Source: an uncultured Desulfovibrionaceae bacterium
GTDB lineage: Bacteria; Desulfobacterota; Desulfovibrionia; Desulfovibrionales; Desulfovibrionaceae
Reading direction: 5' to 3'
Assembly (NCBI GenBank): GCA_949427775.1
Contig: CASQEL010000159.1
Coordinates: 1-5,442, forward strand
Length of the DNA: 5,442 bases
The position numbers and the translations under genes are program-made. A model generated the notes under the pieces. That model searched no databases. It was not told where the DNA came from and was given only the letters and a program-made list of their open reading frames with translations. The stretch's first letter is position 1, and each line of letters starts with the position of its first letter. Shown piece after piece: positions 1 through 4,678 of the stretch.

Positions 1-128
1 CGGAGAACCGCCCCGCTCCGACCGATCCCCGTTGCAGGCAACATGTCTCTCCCCGTGCCGCCGGAATTCCGGGGGTCTTATCCACGCTCCGGGGTTGGCG
101 CAAAATCAATCTGTTGTTGCACATGGGC
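1..128. other. Left-edge non-coding or unassigned DNA
   Basis: No recognisable gene lies here. All three + frames stay open for at least 150 bases, but the translations are low-complexity or Cys/Arg-rich and resemble no family I know, so I do not call them. A perfect 12-bp palindrome (CCGGAATTCCGG) sits at 61-72, and a 5-bp inverted repeat GTTGC/GCAAC at 31-42. On the minus strand an ATG at 44-42 is preceded at good spacing by a purine-rich GGGGAGAG, so a divergent gene running off the left edge is possible. Only about 14 codons are visible, too few to identify. Confidence 0.4.
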
Positions 129-157
129 TTGCCGGAGAACGCATCTCCGGGTAGACT
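129..157 (+). promoter_or_regulatory. Putative sigma-70 promoter for the terB-terD genes
   Basis: TTGCCG at 129-134 and TAGACT at 152-157 each match four of six bases of the -35 and -10 consensus and are separated by exactly 17 bases. Transcription would start near 164 and give a leader of about 84 bases before terB. The whole spacer is occupied by a dyad (132-150), which supports a regulated promoter. This is a motif reading only; a promoter further upstream is not excluded. Confidence 0.4.
132..150. repeat. Perfect 7-bp inverted repeat, candidate operator
   Basis: CCGGAGA (132-138) and TCTCCGG (144-150) are perfect complements separated by five bases. The dyad lies between the proposed -35 and -10 boxes of the ter promoter, where a bound repressor or a DNA-distorting activator would control initiation. 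If the RNA starts further upstream it could instead form a small hairpin, but no run of T follows, so it is not a standard terminator. Confidence 0.45.
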
Positions 158-247
158 GGCAGAGCATATATCGGATATTCTTCCGAAACGGACGCGGCGC
201 TCTCCGCTGTTACGGCGGCGCGCCGACGGATTTCAGAGGAGACACAC

Positions 248-697
248 ATGCTCGACAACTTCGCAAATTGGCTCAAAGACACTGCCAACGGCCTTAAAAC
301 AGAAGTCGCCAAGTTCCGGAACAGGGACTTCCTGGAGGCGACGGTAGCTTCCTGCGCATTGGTGGCGGCGGCGGACGGCACTATTTCTTCGGAAGAAAAA
401 CAGAAGATGATCGGTTTCATGAAACACAGCGACGCCCTGAACATCTTCGAAACCAGTGAAGTGATCGCTCTGTTTGAAAAATATGTCGGCAACTTCAGCT
501 TTGATCCCATCATCGGCAAAGGCGAATGCCTTCAGGTTATCGCCAGGCTGAAGAAGCGGCCAGAGGAAGCCCGGCTCCTCATCCGCGTTTGCTGCGCCAT
601 CGGGGCAGCCGACGGCGATTTTGACGACGATGAAAAAGCGGTGGTGCGCGAAATCTGCGGGGAGCTGGGCCAGGATCCCGCAGAGTTTTGTCTTTGA
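248..697 (+). CDS. terB: TerB family tellurite-resistance/stress protein
   Basis: This 149-residue protein matches classical plasmid TerB (about 151 residues) along its whole length as I recall that sequence. Shared features include an N-terminal amphipathic stretch, the KQKMIGF segment (51-57), and the ending DPAEF.L. TerB is an all-helical cytoplasmic protein that binds metal through two acidic sites. Here the likely sites are ADGTISSEE (42-50) and ADGDFDDDE (121-129), two internally related ADG motifs. In Ter systems TerB is thought to form a membrane-associated complex with TerC and to work with TerD-type proteins in tellurite, phage and other stress responses. The ATG at 248 is well placed behind AGAGGAGA (235-241). 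terD follows after 58 bases with no terminator between, so the two are probably co-transcribed. No terC is visible in the window. Family assignment is secure; the exact physiological role is not. Confidence 0.93.
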   Translation: MLDNFANWLKDTANGLKTEVAKFRNRDFLEATVASCALVAAADGTISSEEKQKMIGFMKHSDALNIFETSEVIALFEKYVGNFSFDPIIGKGECLQVIARLKKRPEEARLLIRVCCAIGAADGDFDDDEKAVVREICGELGQDPAEFCL

Positions 698-755
698 CCC
701 GGCTGACAGCCCCCTTGCAACACGCGCGACGCACAGAACCAAAAGGAGTTCTTCC

Positions 756-1331
756 ATGGCAGTTTCTCTTTCCAAAGGCGGCAATGTTTCTCTTTCCAAA
801 GAAGCTCCGGGCATCGAATCCATTTTCGTAGGCCTGGGGTGGGACGTCCGGGCCACGGACGGCGTGGAATTCGACCTGGACGCCTCCTGTTTCCTGCTGG
901 GTAACAATGGAAAAGTCCTCAACGACAACGGCTTTATCTTCTACAACAACCTGAAAAGCGCGGACGGATCCGTGGAACATACCGGCGACAACCGTACCGG
1001 CGAGGGCGAGGGCGACGATGAAGTCATCAATGTGGAGCTGAACAAAATTCCCGCCGACATCGTCAAACTGGCCTTCACCGTGACCATCCACGAAGCCCAG
1101 GCCCGCAAGCAGAACTTCGGCATGGTGAACGGCGCGTTCATCCGTATCGTCAACCGCAAAGACGGCCGGGAGATCGCCCGCTTCGACCTCTCCGAAGATG
1201 CGAGCACGAATACCGCCATGATCTTCGGCGAAGTATACCGCCACAACAACGAATGGAAATTCAAGGCCGTGGGCCAGGGATACGACGGCGGCCTCGGGCC
1301 GTTGGCCCGTAATTACGGTGTCAACGTCTAG
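756..1331 (+). CDS. terD: TerD family calcium-binding stress protein
   Basis: The 191-residue product is a single TerD domain, the usual length for TerD/TerE. It opens with the family signature of two VSLSK segments (residues 3-7 and 11-15). Then come GLGWD (26-30), FDLDAS (39-44), the acidic loop running from D78 to E89 (DNRTGEGEGDDE), and the C-terminal block from GEVYRH (158) to AVGQGY (171-176). FDLDAS and the acidic loop are the known Ca2+-binding parts of the fold, so calcium binding is expected. TerD proteins are cytoplasmic and act with TerB/TerC in tellurite and phage or stress tolerance. The sequence mixes TerD-like and TerE-like residues, so terE is a possible alternative name. The start at 756 is chosen over an in-frame ATG at 621 because AAAAGGAG (741-748) precedes it, the family begins here, and the upstream extension overlaps terB with no family similarity. 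Identity is clear; sub-type is less so. Confidence 0.93.
   Translation: MAVSLSKGGNVSLSKEAPGIESIFVGLGWDVRATDGVEFDLDASCFLLGNNGKVLNDNGFIFYNNLKSADGSVEHTGDNRTGEGEGDDEVINVELNKIPADIVKLAFTVTIHEAQARKQNFGMVNGAFIRIVNRKDGREIARFDLSEDASTNTAMIFGEVYRHNNEWKFKAVGQGYDGGLGPLARNYGVNV
762..801 (+). repeat. 16-bp exact direct repeat in the terD 5' end
   Basis: GTTTCTCTTTCCAAAG occurs at 762-777 and again at 786-801, in the same reading frame and 24 bases apart. It encodes the two VSLSK segments of the TerD N-terminus. The protein repeat is normal for the family, but exact identity over 16 bases, including synonymous positions, is more than the protein requires. Slippage between copies would remove eight codons in frame. 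Confidence 0.85.
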
Positions 1332-1349
1332 TGGTTCGTCAGCGTTCAA

Positions 1350-1414
1350 GTGCCGCAAAAAATTTTTATGCTACTCTGAAAAACAGGATAATTTGAGTAT
1401 GTTTTATGCGGCAC
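1350..1414. repeat. Long imperfect inverted repeat downstream of terD
   Basis: GTGCCGCA (1350-1357) is exactly complementary to TGCGGCAC (1407-1414). After one mismatch the arms continue with AAAA (1359-1362) against TTTT (1402-1405), and further in TACTC (1372-1376) pairs with GAGTA (1395-1399). A small CTG/CAG hairpin with an A5 loop sits at 1376-1386, an alternative to part of the TACTC pairing. The left arm also contains the self-complementary run AAAAATTTTT (1358-1367), which should bend DNA. No T-run follows on either side, so it is not a standard intrinsic terminator, though it may still protect or end terD mRNA. A miniature mobile element is an alternative. Confidence 0.65.
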
Positions 1415-1423
1415 CTGCAGATT

Positions 1424-1447
1424 GACGCAACACCGGGCGGTGTCGTC
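1424..1447. repeat. Small hairpin ACACC-GGGC-GGTGT
   Basis: ACACC (1430-1434) pairs with GGTGT (1439-1443) over a four-base GGGC loop. The outer GAC (1424-1426) can pair with GTC (1445-1447) across a small internal loop. It lies directly upstream of a good -10-like TATCAT (1451-1456), but the nearest TTGACG (1422-1427) is 23 bases away, too far for an ordinary promoter. It would also form in a leftward transcript from the 1505-1533 promoter. Confidence 0.45.
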
Positions 1448-1499
1448 ATGTATCATGCAACAAGATGAAATTATTGAGAATTACCACTTGCAACACGGC

Positions 1500-1517
1500 A
1501 AATCATTTTAATGATTT
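1500..1517. repeat. Perfect 8-bp palindrome, candidate operator
   Basis: AAATCATT (1500-1507) and AATGATTT (1510-1517) are perfect complements around a TT centre. The palindrome covers the -10 box of the leftward promoter at 1505-1533. Its size and AT-rich symmetrical form are typical of a site for a dimeric DNA-binding regulator. No specific regulator can be named from the sequence. Confidence 0.6.
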
Positions 1518-1533
1518 CAATATGTCATGACAA
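1505..1533 (-). promoter_or_regulatory. Near-consensus leftward sigma-70 promoter
   Basis: On the minus strand TTGTCA (plus 1533-1528) is followed by exactly 17 bases and then TAAAAT (plus 1510-1505). Each box matches five of six consensus bases, better than any + strand promoter candidate in the window. Transcription would begin near 1498 and run left, through the hairpin at 1424-1447 and the inverted repeat at 1414-1350, towards the 3' end of terD. No minus-strand gene with a ribosome binding site follows, so the product would be a short untranslated or antisense RNA. Both palindromes (1500-1517, 1517-1538) overlap its boxes, suggesting control. A weaker + strand pair (TTGCAA 1488-1493, AATGAT 1510-1515, spacing 16) overlaps it and could serve terA. 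Confidence 0.55.
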
Positions 1534-1538
1534 ATTGA
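1517..1538. repeat. 22-bp near-perfect palindrome, candidate operator
   Basis: The dyad is centred between 1527 and 1528. The inner ten bases TGTCATGACA (1523-1532) are perfectly symmetrical, and after one mismatched pair (1522/1533) the arms TCAAT (1517-1521) and ATTGA (1534-1538) also pair. Ten of eleven base pairs are symmetrical. It covers the -35 box of the leftward promoter and adjoins the palindrome at 1500-1517, with centres 19 bp apart. This strongly suggests a protein binding site, possibly for two dimers. Confidence 0.65.
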
Positions 1539-1569
1539 CGGCACCACCCGGGGTCAGCCCCCAGTAAAA

Positions 1570-1605
1570 TGCCGGTCGCGAAACGTCGCATGTTTTCGAC
1601 CGGCA
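1570..1605. repeat. Strong 14-bp stem-loop
   Basis: TGCCGGTCG (1570-1578) pairs perfectly with CGACCGGCA (1597-1605). After a bulged C (1579), GAAAC (1580-1584) pairs with GTTTT (1592-1596) with one G-T pair, leaving a seven-base loop (1585-1591). It is the most stable simple hairpin in the window. No T-run follows on the + strand. On the minus strand the next bases are ATTTTACTGG, a weak T-tract, so a leftward terminator is conceivable. It could equally be the head of an intergenic repeat element. Confidence 0.6.
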
Positions 1606-1606
1606 A

Positions 1607-1701
1607 GGCGCAAGGCAAACATCGGGCGAAGCGGCAGTAACCATACCGCAAGGCCGAAGTCGGCCCTGCAACGCCGCGGGACGGAAAACGCGGACAGCGC
1701 C
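1607..1701. other. Potential branched structured-RNA or repeat element
   Basis: An outer helix GGCGC (1607-1611) with GCGCC (1697-1701) can enclose three hairpins. They are GCGG (1631-1634) with CCGC (1646-1649), GGCCG (1652-1656) with CGGCC (1661-1665) over an AAGT loop, and CCGCG (1674-1678) with CGCGG (1689-1693). Four nested helices within 95 bases make a multibranched fold plausible, but GC-rich DNA yields short complementary pairs by chance, and covariation cannot be tested here. The overall texture resembles dispersed intergenic repeats of GC-rich proteobacteria; that is a recollection, not a search result. Confidence 0.35.
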
Positions 1702-1775
1702 ACCCTTGTAACGTCTGCGTCGGGGGCATGCGAAGCGGCCTCAATCACAAACAACGCCTCAGCAAGGAGCCGTGC

Positions 1776-2924
1776 ATGGAATACGTTCGAGGTCAAAAAG
1801 CCAAACTCGCCGCTCTGACGCCGTCGTCGCAGATCCGCGTAGAAATCCGCCTGGACTGGTCCGAGCAGGGGGATATGGATATCGCCTGTTTCGGCCTTGA
1901 CCAGTCCGGCAGACTTTCCGACGACAGGTATTTTATCTTTTTCAATCAAATGCAATCTCCCGAGGGCGCGTTGCGTTGCGCGTTCCCCGCCCGCGGCGCA
2001 GCGGTGTTCGATGTGGATCTGCAACGCCTGCCGGACACGGTGCGCCGCCTCACCTTTACCGCGGCCATCGACGGCGCGTCCGCGCTCTCCCGGATGGGCG
2101 GGGGAACAGTGCGGTTGCTCCAGGGGCAGAACGAGCTGCTGGTGTTTCCCTTCTCCGGAGCCGATTTTTCCTCGGAAAAAGCCGTCATGCTCTTCGACAT
2201 ATATTTCAAGGACGAATGGCGGGTCGCGGCCGTGGGCCAGGGTTTCAACGACGGACTGAAAGCCCTGCTGGAACACTTCGGCGGCGAAGCGCTGGACGCT
2301 CCCCCGCCTCCACCCAATCCAGTGGTATCGTTAAGTAAAATTACTCTGGAAAAACGGGGCGATTCCCAAAAGGTGGACCTGGGCAAAAAGGGCGCGCCGC
2401 AACGCATCCATATCAATCTCAACTGGGACCAGACCCCCCGCAAAAGCGGACTGTTCGGCAGAAAAACCGCCGGCGCCGACCTGGATCTGGGCTGCATGTA
2501 CGAGATGCTCGACGGCGAAAAAGGCGTCATCCAGGCATTGGGCGGCAATTTGGGCAACCGGAACGGCTCGCCCTGGATCTGCCTGGACAAGGACGATCGC
2601 AGCGGCGCCGCCGCCGACGGGGAAAATCTGTACGTGCTGCATCCCGACAAGGTACGGCGGATTCTCGTCTTCGCCTTCATCTACGAAGGCGCGGGCAATT
2701 TCACGGACGTCAACGGCCGGGTGCTGCTGCGCGACAGCGCGGGCAACGAAATCACCATTCGCCTGGACAGCCCGGACGCCGCCAAGACCTTCTGCGCCAT
2801 CTGCACCCTGCGCAATACCGGAGACGCGCTGGAAGTGACCAAGGAAGAACGCTATTTCCGCCACCATGGAGAGGCCGACGATGTGTACGGCTTCGGGTTC
2901 CGCTGGAAGGCCGGGAAAAAGTGA
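1776..2924 (+). CDS. terA: TerA-like protein with two TerD-type domains
   Basis: This 382-residue protein has the length and layout of TerA (about 385 residues). Domain 1 spans roughly residues 1-172. It opens with MEYVRGQK and carries DMDIACFG (33-40), RYFIFFNQMQSPEGA (51-65) and the closing AVGQGFNDGL (152-161). A proline-rich linker (DAPPPPPNP, 174-182) leads to domain 2 (about 184-382), which begins VSLSK (184-188) like TerD. Domain 2 contains ADLDLGCMYE (234-243), IQALGG (252-257) and an acidic segment with D271, D273 and D274. Domain 1 lacks the DNRTGEGEGDDE-type acidic loop of TerD, so calcium binding there is doubtful; domain 2 keeps a shorter acidic loop. The start at 1776 is preferred to an in-frame ATG at 1728 because AAGGAG (1764-1769) lies six bases upstream and the family starts here. 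TerA is a cytoplasmic part of the Ter stress/tellurite system. The gap after terD suggests it may have its own promoter. Confidence 0.85.
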   Translation: MEYVRGQKAKLAALTPSSQIRVEIRLDWSEQGDMDIACFGLDQSGRLSDDRYFIFFNQMQSPEGALRCAFPARGAAVFDVDLQRLPDTVRRLTFTAAIDGASALSRMGGGTVRLLQGQNELLVFPFSGADFSSEKAVMLFDIYFKDEWRVAAVGQGFNDGLKALLEHFGGEALDAPPPPPNPVVSLSKITLEKRGDSQKVDLGKKGAPQRIHINLNWDQTPRKSGLFGRKTAGADLDLGCMYEMLDGEKGVIQALGGNLGNRNGSPWICLDKDDRSGAAADGENLYVLHPDKVRRILVFAFIYEGAGNFTDVNGRVLLRDSAGNEITIRLDSPDAAKTFCAICTLRNTGDALEVTKEERYFRHHGEADDVYGFGFRWKAGKK

Positions 2925-2947
2925 GCCGAAGTCCGCGTTCCCCGCAC

Positions 2948-2976
2948 TTGGCAATTCGGCCGGGGCAGTGTATGGA
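2948..2976 (+). promoter_or_regulatory. Possible promoter for the dCMP deaminase-rib operon
   Basis: TTGGCA (2948-2953, five of six consensus bases) is followed after 17 bases by TATGGA (2971-2976, only TAT matching). Transcription would start near 2983. That would leave almost no leader before the TTG candidate start at 2992 but a normal 30-base leader for the ATG at 3013. The -10 is weak, and readthrough from terA (88 bases to the ATG) is an alternative. No FMN riboswitch pattern was recognised in 2925-3012. Confidence 0.3.
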
Positions 2977-2979
2977 CAC

Positions 2980-2994
2980 AGGAGGCTTTTTTTG
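2980..2994 (+). promoter_or_regulatory. AGGAGG ribosome binding site facing a TTG codon
   Basis: A consensus AGGAGG (2980-2985) lies six bases before an in-frame TTG (2992-2994), which would add seven residues (MILRGAL) to the dCMP deaminase. The ATG at 3013 has only GAGG (3002-3005) seven bases upstream. The strong site argues for TTG, while the family's usual N-terminus argues for ATG, so the start remains open between the two. Confidence 0.5.
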
Positions 2995-3012
2995 ATTCTG
3001 CGAGGCGCCCTA

Positions 3013-3480
3013 ATGCACAGAATGCCCTGGCCGGAATATTTTATGAACATCACCTACCTTGTGGCGGAGCGTTCCACCTGCTCCCGCCGCCTGGTAGGCG
3101 CTGTCGCGGTGAAGGACAAACGCATTCTCGCCACAGGATACAACGGCGCTCCCGCCGGGACGCCTCACTGCCTGGATGTGGGCTGCTTGCGGAAGCAACT
3201 GGGGATTCCTTCCGGTCAGCGCCATGAAATATGCCGGGGTCTGCATGCGGAGCAGAACGTCATCATCCAGGCGGCTGTTCACGGCATCAATATTTCCGGA
3301 GCCGAGCTCTACTGTACCACGCACCCCTGCGTGCTTTGCGCCAAGATGCTGATCAACTGCGGCATCACGGCCATCAATTATGCGGAAGATTATCCCGATG
3401 ACTTGGCGGCCGACATGCTGCGCGAGGCCGGAGTCACAGTGACGAAACTCCAATACACGCCGCGCCCGAGGACTCTGTGA
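3013..3480 (+). CDS. dCMP deaminase (ComEB-type, zinc-dependent)
   Basis: The 155-residue protein belongs to the cytidine/deoxycytidylate deaminase superfamily and should convert dCMP to dUMP and ammonia in the cytoplasm, feeding thymidylate synthesis. The zinc site is complete: H78-A79-E80, with E80 as the proton shuttle, and C106-V-L-C109 in the PCxxC motif. Upstream are the dCMP-deaminase-type signatures EYFM (8-11), ERSTC (19-23) and TGYNGAP (41-47). C53, C58 and H71 in the insert before the HAE motif are candidate structural zinc ligands. Length is normal for the T4/ComEB type. The ATG at 3013 matches where relatives usually begin (MPWPEYFM at residues 4-11); a TTG at 2992 behind AGGAGG is a real alternative. 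The longer in-frame ATG at 2866 lies inside terA and is rejected. The stop overlaps the ribD start (GTGA), implying translational coupling. A ComEB-like competence role is not implied. Confidence 0.93.
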   Translation: MHRMPWPEYFMNITYLVAERSTCSRRLVGAVAVKDKRILATGYNGAPAGTPHCLDVGCLRKQLGIPSGQRHEICRGLHAEQNVIIQAAVHGINISGAELYCTTHPCVLCAKMLINCGITAINYAEDYPDDLAADMLREAGVTVTKLQYTPRPRTL

Positions 3481-4670
3481 GCACACTTTTCCCGCACTCT
3501 CCCGACACGCCGCACCCGCTGGATCATTGCATGGATCGGGCCGTCGCCCTGGCCGAACGCGGGCGCTGGAAAACGTGTCCCAACCCCACCGTGGGGGCCG
3601 TGCTGGTCCGTGACGGTGTGGTGCTGGCCGAAGGCTGGCATACAGCCTGCGGGCAGCCGCATGCTGAAGTGGAATGTCTGCGCGACGCCCGCGCCAAAAA
3701 CATCGATCCCGCCGACTGCACGCTGGTAGTGACGCTGGAGCCCTGCAACCACCAGGGCAAAACGCCCCCCTGCACCGAAGCCATCCTGGGCGCGGGCATC
3801 CGCCATGTGGTGGCGGGCCTGCGCGATCCCAATCCCCGCGCCGCCGGAGGGCTGGAATATCTGGCCGAACACGGCGTGCGGGTGGAATACGGGATACGCG
3901 AACAGCAGTGCCGGGATCTGATAGCCGACTTTCTCATCCGGCAGACCACGGAACGCCCCTATGTCCTGCTGAAAATGGCCGCCACGCTGGACGGTCGCAT
4001 CGGCGCGCGCACGGGCCATTCCCGCTGGATCAGCGACGAAGCCTCCCGCGCCGCCGTGCAGCGCCTGCGCGCGGGCGTGGGATACTGCGGCGGGGCCGTG
4101 CTCATCGGCGGCGGCACCTTCCGTACCGACAATCCCCGGCTTGACGTGCGCCCCGCCGAGGCGGGACTGCCCTGCGACCAGACAGGACCGGACGCCGTTC
4201 CGCGTCATCCCCTGGCCTGCATCATGACCTCGCGCCTGCCCGCGCCCGGCGCGGACATATTCCTGCTGCGCGAACGCCCCGGCGAAACACTGTTTCTGGC
4301 GACGCCCGCCGCCGCGGCCTCGCCTTTGGCGGCGGGCTTGCGCGAGCGCGGCGTGCGCATATGGGGCATCGCTCCCGCCGCTCCCGGCCAGGGTCCCGAT
4401 CTGGAACATATTCTCATCCGCCTGCGGCAGGAACTTGGCTGCCCGTATGTGCTCTGCGAGGGCGGCGGCAAGCTGGCCCTTTCTCTGCTGAACGCCGGAC
4501 TTGTGGACGAATTCCGTCTGCACCTGTCGCCCCGGATTCTGGGCGACAACCAGGCCCGCCCCCTCTTTGACGGGCGCAGCCCGCTGAGCATGGAGGAAGC
4601 CCTGCGCCTGCGCATCACGGCGCACGCGTTGTGCCGCCAGGATCTGCATATCACGCTGAGGCCGAGGTAG
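3477..4670 (+). CDS. ribD: Bifunctional riboflavin deaminase-reductase RibD
   Basis: RibD carries out the second and third steps from GTP to riboflavin: deamination of the diaminopyrimidinone phosphate, then NADPH-dependent reduction of the ribosyl chain. The 397-residue protein has the standard two-domain order. The deaminase domain (about 17-150) has CPNPTVGAV (34-42), the zinc ligand and catalytic residues in H62-A63-E64, and C90 and C99 in PCNHQGKTPPC. The reductase domain (about 160-397) starts with PYVLLKMAATLDGRI (161-175) and has SRWIS (182-186), LIGGGTFRTDNPRLDVR (209-225), EGGGKL (328-333) and VDE (343-345). The reductase cofactor region reads YCGGAVLIG where many relatives have a D or H before AVL/AIL, a mild divergence. 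The start is GTG at 3477, overlapping the TGA of the upstream gene, with GAGGA at 3468-3472. An in-frame ATG at 3531 would cut into the conserved N-terminus less naturally. ribE follows eight bases after the stop. Confidence 0.96.
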   Translation: MSTLFPHSPDTPHPLDHCMDRAVALAERGRWKTCPNPTVGAVLVRDGVVLAEGWHTACGQPHAEVECLRDARAKNIDPADCTLVVTLEPCNHQGKTPPCTEAILGAGIRHVVAGLRDPNPRAAGGLEYLAEHGVRVEYGIREQQCRDLIADFLIRQTTERPYVLLKMAATLDGRIGARTGHSRWISDEASRAAVQRLRAGVGYCGGAVLIGGGTFRTDNPRLDVRPAEAGLPCDQTGPDAVPRHPLACIMTSRLPAPGADIFLLRERPGETLFLATPAAAASPLAAGLRERGVRIWGIAPAAPGQGPDLEHILIRLRQELGCPYVLCEGGGKLALSLLNAGLVDEFRLHLSPRILGDNQARPLFDGRSPLSMEEALRLRITAHALCRQDLHITLRPR

Positions 4671-4678
4671 AAAACGGC

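Larger units (their letters stand above)
1332..1775. other. 444-base terD-terA intergenic region rich in inverted repeats
   Basis: No convincing protein-coding gene is visible on either strand. A minus-strand frame of 75 codons (1744-1517) has a Cys/Arg-rich composition and no family resemblance. Small minus-strand frames starting at 1456 (36 codons) lack a ribosome binding site. The left half (about 1355-1540) is markedly AT-rich against GC-rich flanks, and the right half (1541-1775) returns to high GC. The region holds the inverted repeats, promoter candidate and stem-loops listed separately. An imperfect direct repeat beginning ATTGACG occurs at 1421 and 1534. The most likely contents are a small RNA, a multicopy intergenic repeat, or the remains of an inserted element. 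Confidence 0.7.

Noticed and set aside
43..297. 84-codon + strand frame overlapping the terB start
   Set aside because: No ribosome binding site, Cys/Arg-rich composition, overlaps terB by 50 bases, and no family resemblance.
1346..1456. 36-codon minus-strand small frame downstream of the leftward promoter
   Set aside because: No ribosome binding site before its ATG and an unconvincing composition; a non-coding RNA fits better.
1422..1456. Promoter from TTGACG (1422-1427) and TATCAT (1451-1456)
   Set aside because: The boxes are good but the 23-base spacing is too long for sigma-70, even for MerR-type promoters.
1517..1744. 75-codon minus-strand frame across the structured intergenic region
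   Set aside because: It reads through strong stem-loops, is Cys/Arg/Pro-rich and shows no domain; such frames arise easily in GC-rich repeats.
2925..3012. FMN riboswitch before the rib operon
   Set aside because: Only 88 bases are available and the conserved RFN sequence blocks were not recognised.
3390..4649. 419-codon open frame on the minus strand opposite ribD
   Set aside because: It is a shadow of ribD in GC-rich DNA; its composition is Ala/Gly/Gln/Arg-rich with no family motif, and RibD itself is unmistakable.
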